The notes: a model not told the origin generated them from the letters alone. Shown: positions 38,195 to 48,078, numbered from the stretch's first letter. The stretch is DNA of 64,000 nt from an uncultured Paracoccaceae bacterium (GCA_905182105.1 CAJJAR010000001.1:186001-250000); one strand, 5' to 3'. A program made the numbers and translations.

Positions 38195-38950
38195 TCAAGC
38201 CCAATATTGCTCGAAAGTTATATTTTCTGCGACCATACGTGCCTGTACTTCTTGTTCGGCAGACTTAACCGTCCAGCACAGTACATTCGCACCACTTGCC
38301 TTCAGTTCAGCAACGTGCGCGCGGTCCAGATCAGCCAGCTCATGACTGATAAAACTAGCGCCCACGCGATCATAATCAGGGATATCACGCAAATAATCAC
38401 AAACGACCTGGCTCAACGGCCAGTCATCAGGCGTGTAGGCACTTGTTACAATACCACGTGCAACGTCGGGCAAAAACTCAGCCAAACATGCAACACTGTT
38501 GGGGTTGAAAGACATCACTCCAACAGGCCCGCTATATTTAGAAAGCAGATCAGCGGCCGCTTTTTCAAGTGGGCCAACATTCGTCCCCATCGCGCCATCT
38601 TGGTCTTTAAACTCGATCAACAAGGGTGCTTTGCCAGCGACCAAACCCAGAATTTCAGCCAAATCTGGAATACCTTCATTGCCGCCAGCCAATTGAATCG
38701 CACCCAATTGATTGGCACTCAGTTGCGCAACTGCCCCGGCTGCGGCCGTAAGGCGATGTAGTCCATAATCGTGGAACACCATAGGAGTCTGATCAGCACT
38801 TAGCTGCAAGTCAATCTCAATCCCGTAACCCATTTCGATAGCAGCACGAATAGCGGCACGACTGTTTTCAGGTCGCCCCTCTGACACATCGTGTAGTCCA
38901 CGGTGTGTCAGAGGTTTTGTTAAAAAGTCTGGGTGCAAACGAGGTATCAT
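38195..38950 (-). CDS. Glycerophosphodiester phosphodiesterase family protein
   Basis: A 251-residue GDPD-fold protein: LTHRGLHDVSEGRPENSRAA (catalytic His and Glu), GIEIDLQLSADQTPMVFHDY (metal Asp and His) and PLLIEFKD. Hydrolyses glycerophosphodiesters from phospholipid turnover. Overlaps the RidA stop by 4 bases. Confidence 0.87.
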   Translation of the reverse strand: MIPRLHPDFLTKPLTHRGLHDVSEGRPENSRAAIRAAIEMGYGIEIDLQLSADQTPMVFHDYGLHRLTAAAGAVAQLSANQLGAIQLAGGNEGIPDLAEILGLVAGKAPLLIEFKDQDGAMGTNVGPLEKAAADLLSKYSGPVGVMSFNPNSVACLAEFLPDVARGIVTSAYTPDDWPLSQVVCDYLRDIPDYDRVGASFISHELADLDRAHVAELKASGANVLCWTVKSAEQEVQARMVAENITFEQYWA

Positions 38951-39405
38951 TTAATTTGGAATGTGCCTTCGATCTCAACCGCGACGCCCAACGGCAACGA
39001 TGGTGAGGAAACAGCAGCGCGCGAATGACGGCCAGCATCACCAAATACAGCAACCATCAAATCGGACGCACCATTGATGACTTTGGGCTGATCGGTGAAT
39101 CTGTCTGTTGAATTCACAAACCCGACCAGCTTCACAACACGCACCAAGCGGCTAAGGTCACCACCACAGGCCGCCTTCAATTGCGCAATTAAGTGCAAAC
39201 CACACAATTGCGCAGCAGCTGCACCTGCCTCAACGTCCATGTTGTCACCGAGTTTACCCAGAACCAAACCATCAGGACCATTCGAAATCTGACCTGAGAT
39301 GTAGACCATGTCACCGGCCTGAACGAAGGGCACGTAGTTACCGGCAGGCGCAGTCGCTGCAGGTAAAGTAAGGCCAAGGGAATTTAGACGGTCTTCAAAG
39401 TTCAT
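38947..39405 (-). CDS. RidA/YjgF family deaminase-like protein
   Basis: About 152 residues of the RidA (YER057c/UK114) family: NYVPFVQAGDMVYISGQI, LVRVVKLVGFVNSTDRF and HSRAAVSSPSLPLGVAVEIE. Likely hydrolyses reactive enamine/imine intermediates, although this longer subfamily is less studied. Start MNFEDR has AAGGA upstream. First gene of a four-gene operon ending in phhB. Confidence 0.87.
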   Translation of the reverse strand: MNFEDRLNSLGLTLPAATAPAGNYVPFVQAGDMVYISGQISNGPDGLVLGKLGDNMDVEAGAAAAQLCGLHLIAQLKAACGGDLSRLVRVVKLVGFVNSTDRFTDQPKVINGASDLMVAVFGDAGRHSRAAVSSPSLPLGVAVEIEGTFQIK

Positions 39406-39717
39406 TTCAGCGATCCTTGTCACAAGATTGAATTCCACTGAACGCTACCCTTGTCGAAACAAAACGGAAAGGGAGATTAAGCCTGTGGATAACCTCCAGA
39501 ACAATTTTGACTGCTTGCTCGGTTTAACCTTTATAAGGTTCCAGCGAACAATCAGCAGCTTTTGCCTGAAGAATCAGAATATTTTACAAAGATCACAAAA
39601 ATGTAAGAAAAATCGTGTAGTTTAGCTGCCACAGAAGTACTTTTATATTAAGTTCAAGCTATGAAATAGAATTTAAAGTATTACTGAGAGACATATACTT
39701 TTTTGTGAGGTTTTTAA
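39406..39717. other. Intergenic region with no recognised gene
   Basis: About 310 AT-rich bases between divergent ridA and mlaA. No supported gene or structured RNA. It presumably holds both promoters. Confidence 0.6.
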
Positions 39718-40494
39718 GTGTCCTTATCTTCGTCGATTAAGCTTTTTACGAAAAATGTTGTACTACTGTCCTGTACGATTATTGTAGCAGGCTGCGCGGC
39801 GAACAGCGGCGGCTCCAGTGACGCCATCTACGATCCAAATGAAGACAGAAATCGCAAGGTTCATGCTTTCAATGTAAGCCTAGACAAAAAATTTGTCCGA
39901 CCCGTTGCAACAGAGTACTCATCTATTCTGCCGGATGTGGTAGAAGATTCAATCAGTAATTTTGCTAGTAACCTTGGCCAACCAAGCATACTGGTCAACT
40001 CAGTTTTGCAAGGTGATTTACACGGTGCAAGCTTGTCAGCAACTCGCTTCCTGACTAACTCAATCCTGGGTGTTGGAGGCCTCTTTAACACAGCAGAAAA
40101 ACTCAGGCTAAAAGAACACGATACTGACTTTGGTGAAACGTTATACAAATGGGGCGCTGATGAAGGCGAATATGTCGAACTCCCACTTCTAGGGCCCGCA
40201 ACAGTCCGTTCGACAACCGGGATAATCGTAGATTTATTTACTAACCCACTAAGCTATATGGTGAACAGTCCTGAGAGATATTATGGCACTTTAGCAAGTA
40301 CCTCTGCGGGCTTATCTACTCGCGGTCGCTACACAAGCACCATTGACTCAATCTTGTATGAAAGTGCCGACAGCTATGCACAAGCCCGCATAATTTATTT
40401 GCAAAATCGTCGGTTTAAGCTCGGAGACAAAGGCACAGCCTTTTCAGCTGATGATCCATACTCTGACCCTTACGAGGACCCCTATGCTCAATAA
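39718..40494 (+). CDS. mlaA: MlaA (VacJ) outer-membrane lipoprotein
   Basis: A 258-residue lipoprotein with signal peptide and lipobox (TIIVAGCAAN), then the MlaA core: YDPNEDRNRKVHAFN, LVNSVLQGDLHGASLSATRF, LGVGGLFNTAEKL and TDFGETLYKWG. It removes mislocalised phospholipids from the outer leaflet and passes them to MlaC. Start codon is GTG with GTGAGG upstream. The last codons overlap mlaC. Confidence 0.92.
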   Translation: MSLSSSIKLFTKNVVLLSCTIIVAGCAANSGGSSDAIYDPNEDRNRKVHAFNVSLDKKFVRPVATEYSSILPDVVEDSISNFASNLGQPSILVNSVLQGDLHGASLSATRFLTNSILGVGGLFNTAEKLRLKEHDTDFGETLYKWGADEGEYVELPLLGPATVRSTTGIIVDLFTNPLSYMVNSPERYYGTLASTSAGLSTRGRYTSTIDSILYESADSYAQARIIYLQNRRFKLGDKGTAFSADDPYSDPYEDPYAQ

Positions 40495-41083
40495 CATCAC
40501 ACGTCGGACGTTTGTCGCACTGGCCTCGTCCTCAATAGCAATAGCGGCGACACCATCGTGGGCCTTGACCCAAGATGAAGCTCGTAAGTTGGTCGATAGC
40601 CTTGTCGCAAAAATCAATAGCGTCATTGGGTCTGGCAAATCTGAAGCTGCCATGATTAAAGAATTCCAAGGTATTTTCCGTCGCTATGCAGACGTGCCAA
40701 TCATGGCGCAGTACGCATTGGGTGTAGATGGGCGCCGCGCGTCGGCCAGCCAAAAGCGTGCCTTTGGTAAAGCATTCGAAATCTACATTGCCAGTAAATA
40801 CGGTAAGCGTTTCCGCGAATTTGTAGGCAGCAAAGTCGAAGTTAAATCGTCTCGTAAAATCAACGCTGGCTACGAAGTAAAGACCAAAGCATCCTTGCGC
40901 GGCTCAGCCCCATTTGAAGTCACATTCTTGGTCTCTTCGAAATCAGGCAAAGACCTATTCTTTAATATGTTCATTGAAGGCGTGAATTTGCTTTTGACTG
41001 AACGCACAGAGATTGGTGCCTTGCTCGATCGCAATGGCGGCAACTTTGACAAGATGATCGCTGATCTCAAAAAAGCTGGTTGA
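40484..41083 (+). CDS. mlaC: MlaC-family periplasmic phospholipid-binding protein
   Basis: About 199 residues: Tat/Sec-like signal (ITRRTFVALASSSIAIAATP) and the Ttg2D/MlaC fold (FRRYADVPIMAQYALG, FVGSKVEVKSSRKI, FNMFIEGVNLLLTERTEIG). Shuttles phospholipid between MlaA and the inner-membrane MlaFEDB transporter, which is not in the window. ATG has GAGGA 5-6 bases before it and overlaps the mlaA end by 11 bases. Confidence 0.88.
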   Translation: MLNNITRRTFVALASSSIAIAATPSWALTQDEARKLVDSLVAKINSVIGSGKSEAAMIKEFQGIFRRYADVPIMAQYALGVDGRRASASQKRAFGKAFEIYIASKYGKRFREFVGSKVEVKSSRKINAGYEVKTKASLRGSAPFEVTFLVSSKSGKDLFFNMFIEGVNLLLTERTEIGALLDRNGGNFDKMIADLKKAG

Positions 41084-41149
41084 TGCCAAAGCAGTAAAGC
41101 GGAATATAAACACCCACCTTACTCCGTATCGACGCTTTAGTTGTTAATT

Positions 41150-43300
41150 CTATCGGTCATTGCCACCCAACAGATTGAACAAAAGGTTCTCGATAATATT
41201 CCTGTTATTAGCATTGCTGACCGGTACCACCTCAGTGGGTTGGGCGACTTGTTGAGGTTGCCTAGGTTCCTGCGTTGGCAAAGGTTTGATTGGCACACCT
41301 TCGTGAACACGCTGCATGGTTTCGCGCCAGATGTCGGCGGGTAGCCCGCCCCCTGTCACGCCCTTTAGCTTCGTATTGTCATCGTATCCCATCCAAACAC
41401 CAGCAACGTAATCGCCTGTGAAACCGATGAACCATGCATCTTTTGCACCCTGTGTCGTTCCTGTCTTACCAGCAATTTCGCGACCGCCAAATTGGGCGCG
41501 CTTACCAGTGCCTTGGCGTACAACCTTCTCCATCATCCAAATCAGCTGCCTCGCGGAACTCTCTTGGATGACCCGTTCTTCGATGCCACCACCAATGCCC
41601 ATCAACGGTTCATCATCACCCAATAGACTAAGCTCAAGCAAACCAAACGGCGTCACAGCAGACCCACCATTCAGGATGCCAGCATACGCACCCGTCATCT
41701 CCAACAAAGTGCTTTCAGACGCGCCCAAGGCCAAAGCAGGACCATCAGCTAATTCACTTTTGATCCCGAAATCAGACGCGACACTACGCACTAAATCACG
41801 GCCAACGCTTTCTGAAATTTTCACTGCAGGAATATTCAAAGACGCTTCAAGCGCACGTGTCATCGTTACGGGGCCCTCAAATTTCTTGGTATAATTGTTT
41901 GGACACCATTCACCTGATCCTGGAATATTCAAACAGTAGGCTGCATCATTGATCAAATCGAGAGGCGAATACCCAAGGTCGAGAGCAGTTGCATAAACGA
42001 ACGGCTTAAACGCAGACCCCGTCTGACGCATAGCTTGGGTCGCGCGGTTAAACGCTCCCGTCACCTTAGTCGCACGACCGCCAACCATGGCGCGCACAGC
42101 ACCATCAGCGTCCATCACAACAATTGCAGCCTGCGCCTTCGAACCAACAGACACCTTATTGTCAAACACCCACTGCAAACCTTCTTCAGCCGCTTTTTGC
42201 AGACGTTGATCCAGTGTGGTGCGGATAATCACGTCTTCAGTCGTGTTGCGTGTGAAAAATTCGGGTCCCGATGACATAACCCAATCAGCATAGTATCCGC
42301 CGACTTGTTGCTTTGCAGCCTTTGACAGAACTGCAGGGTTAGCCTGTGCTACAGCTTCTTCTTCGGGTGATACATATCCCTGTTCACGCATCATCCGCAC
42401 AACAGTGGCAGCACGATTTTGGGAGCGCTCCAAGTTCTGGGTAGGAGATAAGGCAGATGGTGCGGTCAACAAACCCGCAAGCATAGCTCCCTCAGGAATA
42501 CTGATACGCGAGGCACTCTTACCAAAGTAACGGTTTGATGCCGCTTCAGCACCATACGCACCACCACCCATGTAGGCGCGATTCAAATAGATTGAAAGAA
42601 TGTCATCCTTTGAGTACTTAGCTTCCATCGCGAGCGCAAAAATTGCTTCTTGGACTTTGCGACTTAGTGAACCTCGACGACAATCACGAACATAGTCACC
42701 TTCGCTTTTCCACTCGTTCGCATCGTAGGGCTTACCAAGGCAAAGCAACTTAGCAACTTGTTGTGTGATGGTTGAACCACCGTGCCCTGAAAGCGGGCCA
42801 CGACCTTCGCTAAGGTTTATGCGCACCGCACTGGCAACGCCGCGCGGACTGATGCCCAGATGACGGTAAAAGCGTTTATCTTCGGTTGCGACCACAGCAT
42901 TGCGCAAATGCGGGGAAACAGTATCGGCACGCACCGCGCCACCAAATTGATCACCGCGCCATGCGAATACATCACCCTCACGGTCAAGCAACGTAACAGA
43001 GCCACGGGCCCGACCATCCAATAACTCTGAAAGTTTCGGTAATGTTGTGAACACATAACCCACAGACAGCAACAGTATTAACAAAACGACAGCACTTGAT
43101 CGCCAAATCACATTCCAGATCAGACGGAAAATCCAACGAAAGATCGTAAGGATAAATCCAATAATTCCGCTGCGCACAGGCCGCTTGGCCTTGCGCCGTT
43201 TTTGCGGTGCTTTCTTTGACGGCTTAGGTTTTGCCGCTAATTTAGAATAGCGTTTGTCAGCGACCAAGGGACGCCGACCTTTAGAAGTGTTACGCATCAC
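41150..43300 (-). CDS. Class A penicillin-binding protein (1A type)
   Basis: A 716-residue bifunctional peptidoglycan synthase: basic cytoplasmic tail, one membrane helix (about residues 65-90), glycosyltransferase domain (ATEDKRFYRHLGISPRG, GGSTITQQVAKLL) and transpeptidase domain with the Ser in RQTGSAFKPFVYATAL, SLN in LEASLNIPAVK, and KTGT in IAGKTGTTQGAKDAW. Polymerises and crosslinks murein. Monocistronic, facing away from glnB. Confidence 0.93.
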   Translation of the reverse strand: MMRNTSKGRRPLVADKRYSKLAAKPKPSKKAPQKRRKAKRPVRSGIIGFILTIFRWIFRLIWNVIWRSSAVVLLILLLSVGYVFTTLPKLSELLDGRARGSVTLLDREGDVFAWRGDQFGGAVRADTVSPHLRNAVVATEDKRFYRHLGISPRGVASAVRINLSEGRGPLSGHGGSTITQQVAKLLCLGKPYDANEWKSEGDYVRDCRRGSLSRKVQEAIFALAMEAKYSKDDILSIYLNRAYMGGGAYGAEAASNRYFGKSASRISIPEGAMLAGLLTAPSALSPTQNLERSQNRAATVVRMMREQGYVSPEEEAVAQANPAVLSKAAKQQVGGYYADWVMSSGPEFFTRNTTEDVIIRTTLDQRLQKAAEEGLQWVFDNKVSVGSKAQAAIVVMDADGAVRAMVGGRATKVTGAFNRATQAMRQTGSAFKPFVYATALDLGYSPLDLINDAAYCLNIPGSGEWCPNNYTKKFEGPVTMTRALEASLNIPAVKISESVGRDLVRSVASDFGIKSELADGPALALGASESTLLEMTGAYAGILNGGSAVTPFGLLELSLLGDDEPLMGIGGGIEERVIQESSARQLIWMMEKVVRQGTGKRAQFGGREIAGKTGTTQGAKDAWFIGFTGDYVAGVWMGYDDNTKLKGVTGGGLPADIWRETMQRVHEGVPIKPLPTQEPRQPQQVAQPTEVVPVSNANNRNIIENLLFNLLGGNDR

Positions 43301-43554
43301 AGCCCTGCCCGGCCTTATTTGTTTTGCCCATCATAGCGAAGCAAGTTTGAATGAACAGGGCCATCATTTCGCCCATTTCGGTTTAGCTTTAGCACAAGAA
43401 TTAATCAAAATTGCACCATCGCACAAATTTTGAGCGTACATTTTGATATTTTTCCACATTTATACGACCGGTCATTCCCGACTCCAGCAAAAACATCACC
43501 TGATAAAACCATCAAATCGCAGGGCAAACCTGTCAGATCAAAAGGGGACATCGA

Positions 43555-43893
43555 ATGAAACTAATCATTGCGACGATCAAACCGTTCAAGCTGGAAGAGG
43601 TGCGTGAGGCACTTACGGACGCTGGCATACGCGGCATGATGGTAACAGAAATCAAAGGCTTTGGCTCACAATCTGGTCACACTGAAATCTACCGCGGCGC
43701 GGAATACGCGGTGAACTTTGTGCCAAAAATCAAACTCGAGATCGTGGTCAGCGCCGATATGGCCGACGCGATTGTCGAAACAATCATCAAGACAGCACAG
43801 ACCGGCAAAATCGGCGACGGCAAAGTATTTGTGCTGGACGTAGATCAAGCCGTACGTGTGCGCACCGGTGAAACAAACGACGACGCTCTTTAA
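43555..43893 (+). CDS. glnK: P-II nitrogen regulatory protein
   Basis: A 112-residue P-II protein with the T-loop uridylylation Tyr at position 51 (HTEIYRGAEYAVNFVPK) and C-terminal GKIGDGKVFVLDVD. Senses ATP/ADP and 2-oxoglutarate and gates the ammonium transporter encoded 23 bases downstream; the pairing points to GlnK rather than GlnB. The roughly 250-base region upstream holds TGCACCA, an NtrC-like half site, but no full site. Confidence 0.93.
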   Translation: MKLIIATIKPFKLEEVREALTDAGIRGMMVTEIKGFGSQSGHTEIYRGAEYAVNFVPKIKLEIVVSADMADAIVETIIKTAQTGKIGDGKVFVLDVDQAVRVRTGETNDDAL

Positions 43894-43916
43894 TCGCGAC
43901 GAACGGAGAAACGAAA

Positions 43917-45248
43917 ATGAAACTTATGAAATCTTTTGTTGGTGGCGCGGTTCTCGCGGCCTTGCCGACACTCACACTGGCACAGGACGCACCCGTAAAT
44001 GTCGCGGCTTCGACTGACACGGTGTTCATCCTAAACTCATTGCTCTTCTTGATGGCCGGCTTTTTGGTCTTCTGGATGGCTGCTGGCTTTTCAATGTTGG
44101 AAGCGGGCCTTGTGCGCGGCAAAAACGTTGCAATGCAATTGACCAAAAACATGGGCCTCTTCTCACTGGCCGCCATCTTCTACTACCTAATCGGCTACAA
44201 CCTTATGTACCCACTTGGCACTTGGAGCATCGAAGGTGTTCTATCTGGCGTTTGGGGCGTTGGCGTTCTTGAAGCAGTTGGCGTTACCGCTGATGCAGCA
44301 GACGACTACGGCTACGCAGCAACTGGTTCTGACTTTTTCTTCCAGTTAATGTTTTGTGCAGCAACCGCATCCATCGTGTCTGGTGCTTTGGCTGAACGTA
44401 TAAAACTATGGCCTTTCCTCGTGTTCACTATCATCCTGACATCCATCATCTACCCTCTCCAAGCATCTTGGAAATGGGGCGGTGGTTTCTTGGACGCAAT
44501 GGGCTTCTTGGACTTTGCTGGCTCAACTGTTGTTCACTCTGTAGGCGGCTGGGCTGCTTTGGTTGGCGCGCTGATCCTTGGCCCACGCATCGGTAAATAC
44601 AAGAACGGCAAAACAATCCCAATGCCAGGTTCTAACCTGACACTTGCGACACTGGGTACATTCATTCTGTGGATGGGTTGGTTCGGATTTAACGGTGGTT
44701 CGCAATTGGCGATGGGTACGATTGGCGATGTAGCAGACATCTCTCGCATCTTCTCAAACACCAATACAGCGGCTGCTGGTGGTTCTTTGGCAGCATTGTT
44801 CCTAACACAACTGCTGTACAAAAAGCCTGACCTTACAATGGTTCTGAACGGCGCGTTGGCAGGTCTTGTTGCCATCACTGCTGAACCTTTGACACCTACA
44901 TTGTTAGAGGCAACACTGATCGGTGCTGTTGGCGGCGTGATCGTAGTCTTCGCTGTACCATTGCTCGACAAACTGAAAATCGACGATGTTGTTGGCGCAA
45001 TCCCAGTTCACTTGTTCGCTGGTATCTGGGGCACAATCGCAGTTGTCTTCACTAACTCTGACGCATCATTGGGCACACAATTGTACTCAATCATCGTGGT
45101 TGGTTTGTTCACAGCTGTCGCATCTGCGGTGGTTTGGTTCATCCTGAAGTACACTGTAGGCATCCGCGTATCGGAAGAAGCTGAGATCATGGGCTTGGAT
45201 AAATCCGAGCTGGGTATGGAAGCATATCCTGAGTTCTCAAAAGGCTAA
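43917..45248 (+). CDS. amt: Ammonium transporter
   Basis: A 443-residue Amt family channel with signal peptide and 11 expected helices. Phrases include FWMAAGFSMLEAGLVRGKNV, GDFVVHSVGG-like STVVHSVGGWAALVGALILG and WMGWFGFNGGSQLAMG. Takes up ammonium under P-II control. Followed by a strong terminator. Confidence 0.94.
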   Translation: MKLMKSFVGGAVLAALPTLTLAQDAPVNVAASTDTVFILNSLLFLMAGFLVFWMAAGFSMLEAGLVRGKNVAMQLTKNMGLFSLAAIFYYLIGYNLMYPLGTWSIEGVLSGVWGVGVLEAVGVTADAADDYGYAATGSDFFFQLMFCAATASIVSGALAERIKLWPFLVFTIILTSIIYPLQASWKWGGGFLDAMGFLDFAGSTVVHSVGGWAALVGALILGPRIGKYKNGKTIPMPGSNLTLATLGTFILWMGWFGFNGGSQLAMGTIGDVADISRIFSNTNTAAAGGSLAALFLTQLLYKKPDLTMVLNGALAGLVAITAEPLTPTLLEATLIGAVGGVIVVFAVPLLDKLKIDDVVGAIPVHLFAGIWGTIAVVFTNSDASLGTQLYSIIVVGLFTAVASAVVWFILKYTVGIRVSEEAEIMGLDKSELGMEAYPEFSKG

Positions 45249-45280
45249 TTCGCACCGCAAATATAGGCTATAAATTACCG

Positions 45281-45310
45281 AAACCGGGCACCTTTGGTGT
45301 CCGGTTTTTT
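45281..45310 (+). terminator. Rho-independent terminator after amt
   Basis: AAACCGG-G-CACC and GGTG-T-CCGGTTT form a long stem with a TTT loop and a six-T tail. Confidence 0.9.
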
Positions 45311-45402
45311 CGTGTCTAACGCGGCGTTCGCTGCATTAATGGGGGTTGGGAGCGGTGCGGGGCACACAAAAAATCGCGCTCCTTTGTACTATTTAGGTCC
45401 CA

Positions 45403-45489
45403 AACTGTACATTTTCCACCCCCCCCAAACCATGGGTTTTGTGGGTGATTTCACCAAACTGCACAATTCCCCGCCTGAACTGTACAGTT
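45403..45489. repeat. Three AACTGYACA motifs, the last a perfect palindrome
   Basis: AACTGTACA occurs at 45403-45411 and 45478-45486, and AACTGCACA at 45457-45465. The last extends to the 12-bp palindrome AACTGTACAGTT (45478-45489). Such clustering suggests binding sites for a dimeric regulator, but no intact gene starts nearby; the neighbours are the 3' ends of amt and of a flavoenzyme stub. Confidence 0.45.
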
Positions 45490-45494
45490 AGGGG

Positions 45495-45761
45495 TCAACG
45501 GGTTCCAAAAATGGTTAATTTCAGATTTCCACCCAACATTTGTGCATCGTTAACGGAATGTGATGTCGGCTGCACCTCGCCAAAAATCGACACAGCCAAC
45601 CCACCTTCGGCCCAGCACTGATAAAGCCTGTTTTGCTGCGCTGTCGGGTGGCCAATGCCATCACCGAGTGAATCAGACATTGCCGATTTGGCGATGCGGT
45701 TTTTCAGAACCACCCCACAGGGCAATTCTAGGGGCTGGAATAAAGCCTCTTTTTGTTTCAT
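45495..45761 (-). pseudogene. N-terminal stub of an NADH:flavin oxidoreductase
   Basis: About 88 codons. The first 60 match the start of an old-yellow-enzyme barrel (LFQPLELPCGVVLKNRIAKS, AMSDSLGDGIGHPTAQQNRL, WAEGGLAVSIFGEVQ). The remainder is unrelated-looking and stops, where a real enzyme would have over 350 residues. Most of the gene has been deleted. It lies downstream of the aminotransferase on the same strand; the rest of the 45.3-45.9 kb gap has no gene. Confidence 0.8.
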
Positions 45762-45922
45762 CCGAACGGCCTCACCTAAATTGCGTTTCTCCAAACACAC
45801 CTATCAAATCCGACGCTGCGGCAACACATTGTGGAAATGGGGCGAAAAGCAAACAGCGCCCGATCAATTAAGATCAGGAGCTGCTTTGGTTTTGCATTGG
45901 CGGGGTGAACCTCGACCTACGT

Positions 45923-47107
45923 TTAGATGCCAGCGTCGATAATGGCTTTGGCCAAGATCGGGATGGTTTTTGCATTTAGGCCTGCGATGTTCATGCGGCT
46001 GTCGCCAACCATGTAAATGCCTGCATCAACGCGCAGTTTTTCCACCATCTCAGGTGTGGTGCCAAGGCGTGAGAACATGCCGCGGTGCTGTGCAAGGAAG
46101 CCAAAACGATCAGAGCCGGACAGGCGCTGAAGCTCAGCAGCCAAGTCGCTGCGCAGACCCAACATTGAAGTGCGGATATCTTCGAGTTCAGTCATCCAAT
46201 CAGCGCGCATTGCGTCATCGTTCAAGATCATCGTTACGATGCGTGCACCGTGATCTGGCGGAAAGCTAAAGTTCTGACGGTTAAGGAACGCCAAGGTCGC
46301 TTGGTTCAAGCCTTTGGCAGATGTGTCTTGGGACACAACCATCAACATGCCTGTACGTTCGCGGTAGATGCCAAAGTTCTTAGAACAGCTGGCTGCGATG
46401 ATTGTCTCTGGCATTGCAGCGGTCACCGCGCGTGTTGCTGCAGCATCTTCTTCCAAACCGTCACCGAAACCTTGGTATGCGATATCGATCATCGGAGTTG
46501 CGCCCGTTGATTTCAGAACCGCAATCACTTCTTCCCACTGCGCCACGTTCAGGTTTGCACCTGTTGGGTTGTGGCAGCAGCCATGAAGCAGAACAACGTC
46601 GCCCACTTTGGCTATTTTCAGATCAGCAATCATGCCGTCGAAATCAACGCCGCGTGTTTCGTCATCGAAATAGCGATATGGGATCATGTCCATCTCAAGG
46701 TATTTCAGGATGGACAGGTGGTTTGGCCATGTTGGGTTAGACACAAAAACGCGCGCATCTGGGCGTGCCATTTGGATCAATTCAAACGCCTGGCGCACAG
46801 CACCTGTTCCGCCTGGTGTTGCCGCTGCAGAAATCGTGTCGCGTGCAACGCTATCGCCCAAAACCAACTTGATCATCGCATCGCCAAACACAGGATCGCC
46901 TGCAAGGCCAACATAGGCTTTGCTGTCTTGGTCTTCCCACAGTTTGTGTTCTGCCGTTTTGATCGCACGCATTACAGGCGTCAGACCCGTTGCATCCTTA
47001 TAGACGCCAACGCCAAGATCAATTTTGGTCTCACGTGGGTCTGCGCGATACTGCGCCATAAGCGCTAGAATTTTATCAGCAGGTTGTGGTTTCAGTGTTT
47101 CGAACAT
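45923..47107 (-). CDS. tyrB: Aromatic-amino-acid/aspartate aminotransferase (class I)
   Basis: About 394 residues of the fold-type I aspartate/tyrosine aminotransferase group: KIDLGVGVYKDATGLTPVM, LLHGCCHNPTGANLNVAQW, and the PLP Lys in TIIAASCSKNFGIYRERTG. Transfers amino groups between aspartate or aromatic amino acids and 2-oxoglutarate. Start MFETLKPQ shares a base with the sulfurtransferase stop, so the pair is translationally coupled. Exact substrate preference is not certain. Confidence 0.88.
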   Translation of the reverse strand: MFETLKPQPADKILALMAQYRADPRETKIDLGVGVYKDATGLTPVMRAIKTAEHKLWEDQDSKAYVGLAGDPVFGDAMIKLVLGDSVARDTISAAATPGGTGAVRQAFELIQMARPDARVFVSNPTWPNHLSILKYLEMDMIPYRYFDDETRGVDFDGMIADLKIAKVGDVVLLHGCCHNPTGANLNVAQWEEVIAVLKSTGATPMIDIAYQGFGDGLEEDAAATRAVTAAMPETIIAASCSKNFGIYRERTGMLMVVSQDTSAKGLNQATLAFLNRQNFSFPPDHGARIVTMILNDDAMRADWMTELEDIRTSMLGLRSDLAAELQRLSGSDRFGFLAQHRGMFSRLGTTPEMVEKLRVDAGIYMVGDSRMNIAGLNAKTIPILAKAIIDAGI

Positions 47108-47961
47108 CAGGCTTCTCCAGTTGCCACGGGCACGGTGGGAAACATCCCCCACTCGGTCCAAGATCCATCATATAGAGACCACATATCGTGGCCAATACGT
47201 TCCAGTGCCAATCCCAATACGGCGGCGGTAACGCCGGACCCGCAGGTGGTGATGATTGGCTTTTTCAGATCAACACCAGCGCTTTCAAAGATTGCACGGG
47301 TTTGATCCGGAGTTTTCATTGTTTTGTCATCGTTCAGCAGGTCAGTGAACGGCACGTTGCGTGAATTGGGGATATGCCCCAAGCGCAGCCCTTCACGTGG
47401 TTCTGGCTCTTCGCCGCGGAACCGTGCAGCGGCGCGGGCGTCTACGATCTGGGAGGTGCCCAATTTGGAGGCTGAGGACACTTGTGTCACATCACGTACC
47501 ATTTGGTTTTGGAAACGCACGGTCATGTGGCGGTCACGAATGACAGGGGCCAAGTCTTCGACCTCGCGTCCCTCTGCGATCCACTTTGGTAATCCACCAT
47601 CAAGCACCGCAATGTTGTTTTGCCCCATAAGGCGGAACAACCACCACACACGTGCAGCAGAAAACAGGCCAGACCCATCATAGACAACAATCTGGTGTCC
47701 GTCGCCAACGCCCATCGCGCGCACGCGGGACATGAATTTCTCAATTGGGGGTACCATATGCGGAAGATCGGAGCGGCCATCGCTAACGTCATCGATGTCA
47801 AAGAAGCGGGCACCTGAGATGTGAACCGTGTCATATTCTGTGCGACCATCGCGGTCGACACCTGGCAAATAAGTCGACGCATCCAAGATCCGTAAATCCG
47901 GATCTTTCATGTGCTCGGCAAGCCAGTCAGTTGAAACTAGTGTTTTGGGATCATCAGCCAT
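47107..47961 (-). CDS. sseA: 3-mercaptopyruvate/thiosulfate sulfurtransferase
   Basis: About 284 residues with two rhodanese domains; the C-terminal active-site loop is PIITTCGSGVTAAVLGLAL. The CGSGVT loop is characteristic of mercaptopyruvate sulfurtransferases. Coupling to an aminotransferase fits: transamination of cysteine would give 3-mercaptopyruvate. Start MADDPKT preferred. Confidence 0.9.
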   Translation of the reverse strand: MADDPKTLVSTDWLAEHMKDPDLRILDASTYLPGVDRDGRTEYDTVHISGARFFDIDDVSDGRSDLPHMVPPIEKFMSRVRAMGVGDGHQIVVYDGSGLFSAARVWWLFRLMGQNNIAVLDGGLPKWIAEGREVEDLAPVIRDRHMTVRFQNQMVRDVTQVSSASKLGTSQIVDARAAARFRGEEPEPREGLRLGHIPNSRNVPFTDLLNDDKTMKTPDQTRAIFESAGVDLKKPIITTCGSGVTAAVLGLALERIGHDMWSLYDGSWTEWGMFPTVPVATGEA

Positions 47962-48078
47962 CAAATTCTCTTCCCTGCGTGAATGCGTCACTGCCTAACG
48001 CTATGGGAAGTATGTGGCAAGTCTGTGTGTCCAGATTGGACTACGAGGCGGTGCCCAACCTGTCCTTAAGTGTAAAGC

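Noticed and set aside
43400-43430. NtrC-type binding site upstream of glnK
   Set aside because: Only one TGCACCA half is present; the other half does not match and no sigma-54 -24/-12 element was seen.
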